Source of the DNA: JANQOH01 sp965242575
Lineage (GTDB): Bacteria > Pseudomonadota > Alphaproteobacteria > UBA7887
DNA length: 64,000 nucleotides
Reading direction: 5' to 3'
Assembly: GCA_965242575.1 (NCBI GenBank)
Contig: OZ251461.1
Span: 558,001 to 622,000, forward strand
The translations under genes and the position numbers were made by a program. Below the pieces are notes generated by a model. That model did no database searches. It saw nothing but the letters and a program-made list of their open reading frames with translations, and had not been told where the DNA came from. How positions within the stretch are numbered: the stretch's first letter is position 1; every line of letters starts with the position of its first letter. Positions 26,987 through 35,347 of this stretch are shown here, piece after piece.

Positions 26987-28135
26987 TCATTCCGGCCAGC
27001 CGGCGCCGCGGCCGATGGCCAGGTCGCGGTGGACCTGGACGCAGAGCAGGAAACCGACGGCGGACATCGCGGTCAACATCGCCGTGCCGCCGTAGGAGAT
27101 CAGCGGCAGCGGGACGCCGACGACGGGGATCAGCCCCGTGACCATCGCGACGTTGATGAACACGTAGAGGAAGAGGGTGGTGACGACGCCGACGGCGAGC
27201 AGGCGGCCGAACTGGCTGCTCGCGCGCAGCGCGATGGCGAAGCCGCAGGCGAAGACCGCCATGTAGAGCAGCAGCAGCCCCCCCGCGCCGGCGAGGCCCA
27301 GCTCCTCCGCCAGCACCGCGAAAACGAAATCGGTGTGGCGTTCGGGCAGGAAGCTCAGATGCGTCTGCGTCCCCTCGAGGAAGCCCTTGCCGAACAGGCC
27401 GCCGGAGCCGAGGGCGATCTTCGACTGGAGGATGTGGTAGCCGGCGCCGAGTGGGTCGGTCTCGGGGTCGAGGAAGGTGAGCACGCGGCGCCGCTGGTAT
27501 GCGTGCAGCTGGCTCCAGACCAGCGGCGCGGCCGCGCCGGCGGCGGCGAAGGCGACGGCGAACTTCCACCACCGGACCCCGGCGGCGAACATCACCGCCA
27601 GCGCGCCCAGGACGAGCATCGCCGTGGTGCCCAGGTCGGGCTGCCGCAGCACCAGCGCCGCGGGCGCCGCCGCCAGCGCCAGCGGCGGGAGCAGCGCCCG
27701 GAGGCGGCCGGCCTCGTCCGCGCCCAGGCGGTGGAAATACCGCGCCAGCGCCAGCGTCAGCGCGATCTTCATCACTTCCGACGGCTGCAAGGCTACGGGG
27801 CCCAGGGCGATCCAGCGTTGCGCGCCCCCGCCGACGACGCCCGCCGCCTCGACGGCGACCAGCAGGGCCAGCGCCGCGCCGTAGAACGCATAGGCCCAAC
27901 GCAGCCAGAACCGCAGGTCGACCAGGGCGATTCCCAGCATGAACGCCGCGAAGACGGCGAAACGGATCGCCTGCGGCCGGGCCGACGGGGCCGCCCGGCC
28001 CTCCGCCGCCGAAAAGAGGACGGCGAAGCCGAAACAGGCGATGACCAGCACCAGGAGCGGCAGGGACCAGTCGATCCTGGCGGCGCGGTCGCGCAGCGTC
28101 GTCTCGCGCCGGTCGAGGCTGGCGGCCAGCGCCAC
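26987..28135 (-). CDS. rodA: Rod-shape peptidoglycan glycosyltransferase RodA
   Basis: 382 residues, GTG start. RodA (SEDS family) polymerises glycan strands of lateral-wall peptidoglycan with PBP2. About ten hydrophobic segments are visible. Family stretches are GGAQRWIALGPVALQPSE, RQPDLGTTAML, HILQSKIALGSGGLFGKGF, FLPERHTDFVFAVLAEE and PLPLISYGGTAMLT. It is the last gene of mreBCD-mrdA-rodA, 3 bases after mrdA. Confidence 0.95.
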   Translation of the reverse strand: MALAASLDRRETTLRDRAARIDWSLPLLVLVIACFGFAVLFSAAEGRAAPSARPQAIRFAVFAAFMLGIALVDLRFWLRWAYAFYGAALALLVAVEAAGVVGGGAQRWIALGPVALQPSEVMKIALTLALARYFHRLGADEAGRLRALLPPLALAAAPAALVLRQPDLGTTAMLVLGALAVMFAAGVRWWKFAVAFAAAGAAAPLVWSQLHAYQRRRVLTFLDPETDPLGAGYHILQSKIALGSGGLFGKGFLEGTQTHLSFLPERHTDFVFAVLAEELGLAGAGGLLLLYMAVFACGFAIALRASSQFGRLLAVGVVTTLFLYVFINVAMVTGLIPVVGVPLPLISYGGTAMLTAMSAVGFLLCVQVHRDLAIGRGAGWPE

Positions 28136-28138
28136 CGG

Positions 28139-30007
28139 TCAGGCCTCGCCGCGCGCGGGCGGCGTCGGCTTCGCGGGCGGAGTCGGCATCGCGGGCGGCG
28201 GGGGCGGCGGCAGGCGGCGCTGCGCCTCGCGCAGGATGTCGCGCGCGATCGCCGCGGCGCGCTTCGATTCCGCGCCGTGCTCGATCACCACCGAAACGGC
28301 GAAACGCGGCGCGTCCACCGGCGCGTAGGCGGCGAACAGCGCGTGGTCGCGGCGGCGCCAGGGGAGGTCCTCGTTCCTGATCACGCCGCGCGCGCGCTCG
28401 GCCATGGTGATGCGGCGCACCTGGCTGGTTCCGGTCTTGCCCGCCATCGCCATGCCGGGGTCCTCGATGCGCGCGCCGTAGGCGGTGCCGCGGCGGGCGT
28501 TGACGACGCGGTCCATGCCCTCGCGGACGACCGCGAGGGACGACTCCGATACGCCGAGCGGAGGCGGCGCGCCGTCGTCCGCCGGCGGCGGGGTCGTCCG
28601 CGGAGTCACCGCCCGGGCGCCGTCGGCGAGGCGCGCCGCCATCGTCGCCAATTGCAACGGGGTGGCCAGCACGAAGCTCTGGCCGATGCCCACGCCCAGG
28701 GTCTCCCCCCGGTACCAGGGTTCGCCCTTCACCGCCCGCTTCCAGCCGGGGGTGGGGACCAGCCCGCGCGCCTCGTTGGGCAGTTCGACGCCGAGGCGCT
28801 CGCCGAACCCCAGGCGCGCCGCCATCGCCGCGATGCGTTCGATCCCGGCCCTGAGGGCGATGTCGTAGAAATAGACGTCGCAGCTCTGGGCGATGCCGTC
28901 GCGCATGTCCATCCAGCCGTGGCCGCCGCGCTTCCAGCAATGGAAGGCGCGGTCGCCCAGCGTGACGTGCCCGTTGCAGAACACCCGGTCGCCGGGGTCC
29001 GCCGCTCCGGCCTCCAGCGCCGCGAGCGCCACCGCCAGTTTGAAGACCGAGCCCGGCGGATACTGGCCGGAGACGGCCTTGTTGGTCAGCGGCGCGCGCG
29101 GGTTGTCCACCAGGCCGCGCCAGTCGGACGCGGCGATGCCGCGGCTGAACGCGTTGGGGTCGAACGCCGGCGTCGAAGCCAGCGCCAGCACGCCGCCGCC
29201 GCGGACGTCGAGGAGGACGGCCGACGCGCTCTCCCCCTCCAGCCGGGCGGCGGCGAAACGCTGCAACCCCAGGTCGACGGTCAGCCGCACGTCGCGGCCG
29301 GGAGGGCCCTCCCGCCGGTCCAGTTCGCGGATGACGCGGCCGTGCGCGTTGACCTCGACCTGGAGGCTGCCGGCGCCGCCGCGCAGCGCCGCGTCGTGGG
29401 TCTTCTCCGCCCCGTTCTTGCCGACCGGGAAGCCGGGCAGTTTGAGCAGCGGGTCGTCTTCCGCCTCCTCCTCCGTCGCCGCGCCGACGTAGCCCAGCAC
29501 GTGCGCCAGCGCCGGGCCGTGCGGATAGTCGCGGGTCCGCCTCACCTCTATCGCCACGCCCGGCAATTCGGGCGCGTTGACCTCGACGGCCGCCACCTGG
29601 GGCCACGACAGGTGCTCGCTCACCAGCACCGAGGCGAACGGGCGCCGGCGCGCCGCCTCGCGCAGGACGCGCGCGCGGGCCTCGTCGTCGATGGGAACCC
29701 ACCGGGCGACCGCGTCCAGCGCCCGCTCCAGGTCGCCCGCCTCCTCCGGCGCCAGGACGAGGCAGTAGTTGCGGCGGTTGCGCGCCAGTTCGACGCCGGC
29801 GCGGTCGAGGATGGCGCCGCGCGACGGCGCCAGCAGGCGCAGGTTGATGCGGTTCTCCTCAGCCTGGGTGCGGTAGCGGTCGCCGTCGAGGACCTGGAGC
29901 TGGTAAAGGCGCCCGCCGAGCGCCGCCATGAGGCCCAGCTTGCCGGCGGCGAGGATCGCCGCGCGGCGCGCGAAGGTCCGCCGCCGCCGCTTCTCCTCCC
30001 GGTTCAT
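28139..30007 (-). CDS. mrdA: Penicillin-binding protein 2 (elongasome transpeptidase)
   Basis: 622 residues from ATG 30007 (a TTG at 30016 is possible). A short basic cytoplasmic tail and one transmembrane helix (AAILAAGKLGLMAALGG) lead to the pedestal and transpeptidase domains. Active-site motifs are the SxxK nucleophile PPGSVFK (Ser320, Lys323), QSCDVYFYD in the SxN position and KTGTS near the C-terminus. A Pro-rich C-terminal tail follows the catalytic domain. It cross-links new wall with RodA. Confidence 0.95.
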   Translation of the reverse strand: MNREEKRRRRTFARRAAILAAGKLGLMAALGGRLYQLQVLDGDRYRTQAEENRINLRLLAPSRGAILDRAGVELARNRRNYCLVLAPEEAGDLERALDAVARWVPIDDEARARVLREAARRRPFASVLVSEHLSWPQVAAVEVNAPELPGVAIEVRRTRDYPHGPALAHVLGYVGAATEEEAEDDPLLKLPGFPVGKNGAEKTHDAALRGGAGSLQVEVNAHGRVIRELDRREGPPGRDVRLTVDLGLQRFAAARLEGESASAVLLDVRGGGVLALASTPAFDPNAFSRGIAASDWRGLVDNPRAPLTNKAVSGQYPPGSVFKLAVALAALEAGAADPGDRVFCNGHVTLGDRAFHCWKRGGHGWMDMRDGIAQSCDVYFYDIALRAGIERIAAMAARLGFGERLGVELPNEARGLVPTPGWKRAVKGEPWYRGETLGVGIGQSFVLATPLQLATMAARLADGARAVTPRTTPPPADDGAPPPLGVSESSLAVVREGMDRVVNARRGTAYGARIEDPGMAMAGKTGTSQVRRITMAERARGVIRNEDLPWRRRDHALFAAYAPVDAPRFAVSVVIEHGAESKRAAAIARDILREAQRRLPPPPPPAMPTPPAKPTPPARGEA

Positions 30008-30009
30008 CG

Positions 30010-30051
30010 CGCCCAATTCATTGCGCCCCGCTCATCGCGCCCCGCTCATCG
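30010..30051. repeat. 14-bp tandem repeat between mreD stop and mrdA start
   Basis: Three head-to-tail 14-base units (two identical cgccccgctcatcg and a variant cgcccaattcattg), plus a partial fourth, run from the mreD stop codon to the mrdA start. On the coding strand each unit contains ATGA, so each resembles a stop/start coupling site. Copy-number change here would alter mreD-mrdA spacing. Confidence 0.8.
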
Positions 30052-30576
30052 CACACGCGCCGGAAGCGGCGCCGGCAGGCCGCGCTGCAAGGCGAAGAAC
30101 GGCCCGGCGAGGAGCGGGTAGCAGGCCGCGGTCAGGCACGCCTGCGCGGCCGCCGGCGCGACGGGGACCGGGGCCAGGTGGTAGAGCGAGGCGAGGACCC
30201 ACGAGAGGGCGGCGGCGGCGGCGGCGAGCGCCCCGAAGCCGAGCCACGCGGCCGCCACGGTCGCGCCGGCGAAGAACGGGCGGCAGGCGGCGGCGGCGGC
30301 CTGGAGCGCGAGCAGCGCGACGGCCGCCCCGCCCAGCGGCGCGCCGGTCAGCCCGTCGTGGAGCAGGCCGATGGCGAAGACCGCGCCGCGCGGCGCCAGG
30401 TCGGGCCGATAGACCGTCCAGTGGAAGACCGCCGCGGCGGGTAGGAAGGGCATCGCCGGGCCGAGATGCGGCGGGCCGAGCGGCAGCGCCGAGACCAGCG
30501 CGAGCGGCAGCATGAGAAGGCAGGGCAGCGCCATGCGCGCGCGCGCCTCGACGCGCTGCCAGGGGGCGTCGTCCAC
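30046..30576 (-). CDS. mreD: Rod shape-determining protein MreD
   Basis: 176 residues if started at GTG 30576, two bases after the mreC stop; an upstream ATG at 30639 would overlap mreC. Five or six hydrophobic segments are visible and RPDLAPRGAVFAIGLLHDGLTGAPLG includes the family's conserved D-x-x-x-G-x-P-L-G stretch. MreD is an inner-membrane scaffold of the elongasome. Placement between mreC and mrdA is diagnostic. Confidence 0.9.
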   Translation of the reverse strand: MDDAPWQRVEARARMALPCLLMLPLALVSALPLGPPHLGPAMPFLPAAAVFHWTVYRPDLAPRGAVFAIGLLHDGLTGAPLGGAAVALLALQAAAAACRPFFAGATVAAAWLGFGALAAAAAALSWVLASLYHLAPVPVAPAAAQACLTAACYPLLAGPFFALQRGLPAPLPARVR

Positions 30577-30578
30577 GG

Positions 30579-31457
30579 TCAGGAGGCGCCGTAGGCCCCC
30601 GCCGCCGGCGGCGCGGGGTCGAGCGCGGGCGGCGTCCACGCGACCAGCCGCACGTAGTCGATCCGCCCGAATTCGGCGAGGGGGCGCACCCGCACCTCGT
30701 TCGCCTCCGCGCGCGCGACGACCCCCACCGGCAGGCCGGGCGGCATCAGCCCGCCATGGCCCGAGGTCACCACCCGCTCGCCCACCGCGGGCGCGGCGCC
30801 GCCCGGCAGGTAGTCGAGCCGGGCCAGGGCGCCGTTGTCGCCGGCGAGGATGGCCCGCTGGCGCGACCGTTCGAGGAGCACGGGGACGCGCGAATTGAGG
30901 TCGGTGATCAGCAGCACCCGCGAGGCGCGGCGGCCTACGTCCACCACCCGCCCGACCACGCCGTCGGCGGTGATCGCGGCCTGGCCCTTCGCCACCCCGT
31001 CGCGGGCGCCGGCGGCCACCAGGAGGGTGCGGACGAAGGCGCTGCCGGAATCGCCGACGACGCGCCCGGTGACGAAGACGGGGAGCCGCTCCGCCGCCAG
31101 CCGCGCGGCGCGGCGCAGGGCGGCGTTCTCCTGCTCCAGGGCGCGCGCGGCGCTTTCCCAGCCGCGCAGCCGCGCGTTGGCCTCGCGCAGTTCGGCGTTT
31201 TCGGCGCGCAGGCTCATCAGCGCGCCGATTTCGGCGAGCGCCGCGTTGGCGCTTTCGACCGGGCGCGAGAGCGCGTCGAGGACCGGCGCCGCCGCGTCGA
31301 CCAGGACCGCGCGCAGCGCCCGCGCGGCGCCGACATCCGCCCTGTCCATCGCCATCAGCGTCGCCGCCAGCCCCAGCAGGGCGACGAATCCGAACCGTTG
31401 CAGCGCCGCGCGGACGGGCGCCGCCGCGCGGGCGGAGAGCCGCGGCGGCCGCGTCAC
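30579..31457 (-). CDS. mreC: Rod shape-determining protein MreC
   Basis: 292 residues, GTG start. One N-terminal transmembrane helix (FGFVALLGLAATLMAM), a coiled coil (about 80-120: LRAENAELREANARLRGWES and ALEQENAALRRAA), then the periplasmic beta domains with SGSAFVRTLLVAAGARDGV, GVVGRVVDVG, DLNSRVPVL and TSGHGGLMPPGLPVG. MreC links MreB and PBP2 and activates wall synthesis. It lies 15 bases after mreB. Confidence 0.93.
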   Translation of the reverse strand: MTRPPRLSARAAAPVRAALQRFGFVALLGLAATLMAMDRADVGAARALRAVLVDAAAPVLDALSRPVESANAALAEIGALMSLRAENAELREANARLRGWESAARALEQENAALRRAARLAAERLPVFVTGRVVGDSGSAFVRTLLVAAGARDGVAKGQAAITADGVVGRVVDVGRRASRVLLITDLNSRVPVLLERSRQRAILAGDNGALARLDYLPGGAAPAVGERVVTSGHGGLMPPGLPVGVVARAEANEVRVRPLAEFGRIDYVRLVAWTPPALDPAPPAAGAYGAS

Positions 31458-31472
31458 CGCGCGGCGCCCCGG

Positions 31473-32513
31473 TCAGTAGGCGTTGTGCAGCACATGCTTG
31501 AGCGTGCGCATCTCTTCCAGCGCGCGCCCGGTGCCCAGCGCGACGCAGGTCAGCGCCTCTTCGGCGAGCGACACCGGAAGCCCGGTCGCCTGGCGCAGCA
31601 CCATGTCGAGGTTGTTCAGGAGCCCGCCGCCGCCGGTGAGCATGACTCCCTTGTCGACGATGTCCGCCGCGAGCTCCGGCGGGGTGTTCTCGAGGGCCAC
31701 CTTGACGGTCTCGATGATGACGCTCACCGGCTCGGCGAGGCTCTCGGAGATCTGGCGTTCGCTGATGACGATCTCCTTCGGCACGCCGTTCATCAGGTCG
31801 CGGCCCTTGATCTCCATCGTCCGGCCCTCGCCGTCCTCCGGCGGCGCGGCGCCGCCGATGGCGAGTTTGATCTTCTCGGCCGACGCCTCGCCGATGAGCA
31901 GGTTGTGGTTGCGGCGGATGTAGGCGGTGATCGCCTCGTCCATCTTGTCGCCGCCGGTGCGGGTGGACTTCGCATAAACGATGCCGCCGAGGGAGAGCAC
32001 CGCGACCTCGGTGGTGCCGCCGCCCACATCGACCACCAGCGACCCGGTGGCTTCGGTGACGGGCAGGCCGGCGCCGATCGCCGCCGCCATCGGCTCCTCG
32101 ATGAGGAAGACGCGGCGCGCGCCGGCGGCCTCCGCCGATTCCTGGATCGCGCGCTGCTCCACCGCGGTCGAGCCGGAGGGGACGCAGACGATGATTTGCG
32201 GGTGCGCGAAACCGCGGCGGTTGTGCACCTTCTTGATGAAGTGCTTGATCATCTCCTCGGCGACCTCGAAGTCGGCGATGACGCCGTCGCGAAGCGGCCG
32301 GATGGCCTCGATGTTCCCCGGCGTCCGGCCGAGCATCTCCTTCGCCTCCTGGCCGACGGCGAGCACCTGCTTGCGCCCGCGCTGGTCGATAATCGCCACC
32401 ACCGACGGCTCGTTCAGCACGATGCCGCGGCTGGCGACGTAAACGAGCGTGTTGGCGGTGCCGAGGTCGATGGCCATGTCGGCGGACATCATGCCGAGGA
32501 ATCGTTGGAACAT
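31473..32513 (-). CDS. mreB: Actin-like cell-shape protein MreB
   Basis: 346 residues, full length. The actin-fold phosphate motifs are DLGTANTLVYV, VVDVGGGTTEVAVLSLGGIV and MLTGGGGLLNNLD; IEEPMAAAIGAGLPV and GDKMDEAI are also diagnostic. MreB filaments direct elongasome movement. It starts the mreBCD-mrdA-rodA operon and is preceded by leuA on the same strand with a 55-base gap. Confidence 0.97.
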   Translation of the reverse strand: MFQRFLGMMSADMAIDLGTANTLVYVASRGIVLNEPSVVAIIDQRGRKQVLAVGQEAKEMLGRTPGNIEAIRPLRDGVIADFEVAEEMIKHFIKKVHNRRGFAHPQIIVCVPSGSTAVEQRAIQESAEAAGARRVFLIEEPMAAAIGAGLPVTEATGSLVVDVGGGTTEVAVLSLGGIVYAKSTRTGGDKMDEAITAYIRRNHNLLIGEASAEKIKLAIGGAAPPEDGEGRTMEIKGRDLMNGVPKEIVISERQISESLAEPVSVIIETVKVALENTPPELAADIVDKGVMLTGGGGLLNNLDMVLRQATGLPVSLAEEALTCVALGTGRALEEMRTLKHVLHNAY

Positions 32514-32568
32514 CCCGTCGCCCTGCGCTCCTCCCGTCGCCCCGATCGCCCCCGGCCGCGGCGCGGCG

Positions 32569-34143
32569 TCAGGCGGACAGCGCCGCCGGCGCCGACTTCT
32601 CGCGCCGGACCAGCAATTTGTTGAGCGCCACCAGGTAGGCCTGCGCGCTCGCCACCATCGTGTCGGTGTCGGCGCTCTGCCCGACCGCCGACCGCTCGTC
32701 CTCCTCCAGCCGGACCGACACCTCGGCCTGGGCGTCGGTCCCCTCGGTGACGGCGCCGATCTGGAACAGCCGCAGCGCCGCCCGGTGCGGGAACAGCGCG
32801 CCGATGGCCCCGAACACCGCGTCGACCGGCCCGTCGCCCTCGGCGGTGACGGGCTGCGAGGCGGCGCCGTCGATCTCCAGCGACAGCGTCGCCCGCGGGC
32901 GCGTCCCGATCCCGCAATGGACCGACAGCGACAGCAGTTTGATGCGGTCGTTCTCCCGCGACACCGTGCTGTCCACCAGCGCGATCAGGTCGTCGTCGTA
33001 GACGTCCTTCTTCTTGTCGGCCAGCGCCTTGAAGCGGCGGAACGAGTCGTTGAGCGCGTTGTCGCCCAGCTCGTAGCCCAGCTCGCGGAGCTTGGCGCGG
33101 AAGGCGTGGCGCCCGGAATGCTTGCCCATCACCAGGGTGGATTTGGTCAGGCCGACCGATTCCGGAGTCATGATCTCATAGGTGCCGGAGTGCTTGAGCA
33201 TTCCGTCCTGGTGGATCCCCGCCTCGTGGGCGAAGGCGTTGGCGCCGACGATGGCCTTGTTCGGCTGGACCGCGAAGCCGGTCGCCGCCGACACCAGCCG
33301 CGAGGCCCGCATGATGTTCTCGGTCCGCACCGAGGTGCGGTAGGGGAACAGGTCGCCGCGGGTGCGGACGGCCATCACGATCTCCTCCATCGACGCGTTG
33401 CCGGCGCGCTCGCCGAGGCCGTTGACGGTGCACTCCACCTGCCGCGCGCCGGCCTTCACCGCCGCCAGCGAGTTCGCCACCGCCAGGCCGAGGTCGTTGT
33501 GGCAATGGACCGAGAGGACGGCCTTGTCGATGTTCGGCACCCGGCTCCGCAGCATGGCGATCAGCGCCGCGAATTCGTCGGGCGCGGTGTAGCCCACCGT
33601 GTCGGGGACGTTGATCGTCCGCGCCCCCGCCTTGATGGCGCTCTCGACGGTGCGGCAGAGGAAGTCCGGCTCGGTGCGGGTGCCGTCCTCGGGGCTCCAC
33701 TCGACGTCGTCGCACCGGTCGCGCGCCATCGTCACGCTGTCGATCACCGCCTGGTGGACGTCCTCGGGCTCCATGTCCAGCTTGTGCTTCATGTGGAGCG
33801 GGCTGGTGGAGATGAAGGTGTGGATGCGCTTGCGGCGCGCCGGCGCCAGCGCCTGCGCGGCGCGCTCGATGTCCTGCCGGCCGGAGCGCGCGAGCGAGCA
33901 GATCACCGGTTCGGTCACGATTTTGGAGATCTCGGAGATGGCCTCGAAATCGCCATTCGAGGCGATGGCGAAGCCGGCCTCGATGACGTCGACTCCCAGG
34001 GCCTCGAGCGCCCTGGCGATCTCGATCTTCTCCTCGAGGGTCATCGATGCGCCCGGCGACTGCTCGCCGTCGCGCATGGTGGTGTCGAAAATCCGGACGT
34101 GCTCCCGGTCGTCCGTCGCGGTCGCGGGGGTCGTGGGGGTCAT
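32569..34143 (-). CDS. leuA: 2-isopropylmalate synthase
   Basis: 524 residues. First committed step of leucine synthesis: acetyl-CoA plus 2-oxoisovalerate. The catalytic barrel has FDTTMRDGEQSPGASM, IEAGFAIASNGD, SVHCHNDLGLAVANS (metal-binding HxH), GLGERAGNASMEE and GIHQDGMLKH. The C-terminal regulatory domain (about 395-524) for leucine feedback is present. The leader upstream carries a strong hairpin (34189-34222). leuA next to mreB is a common alphaproteobacterial arrangement. Confidence 0.97.
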   Translation of the reverse strand: MTPTTPATATDDREHVRIFDTTMRDGEQSPGASMTLEEKIEIARALEALGVDVIEAGFAIASNGDFEAISEISKIVTEPVICSLARSGRQDIERAAQALAPARRKRIHTFISTSPLHMKHKLDMEPEDVHQAVIDSVTMARDRCDDVEWSPEDGTRTEPDFLCRTVESAIKAGARTINVPDTVGYTAPDEFAALIAMLRSRVPNIDKAVLSVHCHNDLGLAVANSLAAVKAGARQVECTVNGLGERAGNASMEEIVMAVRTRGDLFPYRTSVRTENIMRASRLVSAATGFAVQPNKAIVGANAFAHEAGIHQDGMLKHSGTYEIMTPESVGLTKSTLVMGKHSGRHAFRAKLRELGYELGDNALNDSFRRFKALADKKKDVYDDDLIALVDSTVSRENDRIKLLSLSVHCGIGTRPRATLSLEIDGAASQPVTAEGDGPVDAVFGAIGALFPHRAALRLFQIGAVTEGTDAQAEVSVRLEEDERSAVGQSADTDTMVASAQAYLVALNKLLVRREKSAPAALSA

Positions 34144-34188
34144 GGGGCGGTTCTCCCGAAGCGGCTTGCGGGTCGGTCTGGCGAGTCA

Positions 34189-34222
34189 CCCCCGGAGCGC
34201 GCCCCGGCGGCGCGCCCGGGGG
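34189..34222 (-). promoter_or_regulatory. Strong hairpin in the leuA 5' leader
   Basis: CCCCCGG and GCGCGCC (34189-34203, with a bulged A at 34196) pair with GGCGCGC and CCGGGGG (34209-34222) around a 5-base loop, a 14-bp stem. It lies about 45 bases before the leuA ATG and downstream of a plausible promoter. No U-tract follows and no leucine-rich leader peptide was found, so attenuation or translational control is only suggested. Confidence 0.5.
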
Positions 34223-34251
34223 CGCGTAAGTCGCCGCCCCGTTCCGAAGTT

Positions 34252-34279
34252 AACATAGCACTTCACCATGCCCGCGCAA
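34252..34279 (-). promoter_or_regulatory. Possible leuA promoter
   Basis: On the minus strand TTGCGC (34279-34274) and TATGTT (34257-34252) are separated by 16 bases, about 110 bases upstream of leuA and in front of the leader hairpin. The -35 is imperfect. It is placed from sequence alone. Confidence 0.35.
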
Positions 34280-34439
34280 CCCCTTGAAGCGTCGCCGCTA
34301 TGACAGGATACCGCCCGCGCCCGCCGCGCGCAACGCGGCTCCTGCCCATCGGCGCATGTTTTTTTCCGCGGCGCAAGGGGAATTCCCGTATGACTCGCGA
34401 AATTCCGGCCCCGCGCGGCCGGCCGCCGCGGAGGGCGCC

Positions 34440-35321
34440 ATGAAACGGAAGCCCGCCTCGCCGGAATCGCCGGAGCGCAGCCGCGGCCGGGTCGACATCC
34501 ACCTCGGCGACAACATGGAGGTCCTGCCGCGCTTCGAGAGCGGCTCCTTCGACCTCGTCTATATCGACCCGCCCTTCAACACCGGCGCGGCGCGGACCCG
34601 CCGGACGCTGAAGACCGTCCGCGACGACGACGGCGACCGGACCGGCTTCCAGGGCCGGCGGTATAGGACGATCCGCCTCGGCGAAATGTCCTTCGCCGAT
34701 TCCTTCGCCGACTACACGGCGTTCCTGGCGCCGCGGCTGGAGCAGGCGCGCAGGCTGGTCTCGCCCGCCGGGTCGTTCTTCCTGCACGTCGATTACCGGG
34801 AGGCGCATTACTGCAAGGTGCTTCTCGACCGGATTTTCGGCAGGGAGAATTTCATGAACGAGATAATCTGGGCCTACGACTACGGCGGCCGGTCGCGGCG
34901 CCGCTGGTCTCCCAAGCACGACAACATCCTGTGGTACGTCGGGAACCCCCGCGCCTACACCTACCGCTACGGCGACATCGACCGCATCCCCTACATGGCG
35001 CCCGGCCTCGCGGGGCCGGAGAAGGCGGCGCGGGGCAAGACTCCGACGGACGTGTGGTGGAACACCGTCGTCAGCCCCACGGGAAAGGAGAAGACCGGCT
35101 ACCCGACCCAGAAACCGCTGGCGATCCTCGACCGGATCGTCCGCGTGCACTCCGACCCCGGCGACCGGGTGCTGGACTTCTTCGCGGGAAGCGGGACGAC
35201 GGGCGAGGCCGCGGTTCGGGCCGGGCGCGACGCGGCGCTCGTCGACAACCATCCCGGCGCGGTCGAGGTCATGGCGCGGCGCCTCGCGTTCGCGAATCCG
35301 CGAGTCCACGGACGGCGGTGA
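34440..35321 (+). CDS. Adenine-specific DNA methyltransferase (orphan)
   Basis: 293 residues from ATG 34440, preceded by GGAGG. Beta-class order: VDIHLGDNMEVLPRF and catalytic YIDPPFNTG early, the SAM motif VLDFFAGSGTTGEAAV late, with YPTQKPLAILDRIV before it. DPPF indicates adenine-N6 methylation. No restriction gene is adjacent. The 296-base gap before it (34144-34439) holds the leuA leader plus an unassigned stretch with a T-rich segment near 34360. Confidence 0.9.
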   Translation: MKRKPASPESPERSRGRVDIHLGDNMEVLPRFESGSFDLVYIDPPFNTGAARTRRTLKTVRDDDGDRTGFQGRRYRTIRLGEMSFADSFADYTAFLAPRLEQARRLVSPAGSFFLHVDYREAHYCKVLLDRIFGRENFMNEIIWAYDYGGRSRRRWSPKHDNILWYVGNPRAYTYRYGDIDRIPYMAPGLAGPEKAARGKTPTDVWWNTVVSPTGKEKTGYPTQKPLAILDRIVRVHSDPGDRVLDFFAGSGTTGEAAVRAGRDAALVDNHPGAVEVMARRLAFANPRVHGRR

Positions 35322-35347
35322 ACGGGCGGCGTCCCGCCCCGCCGCCG

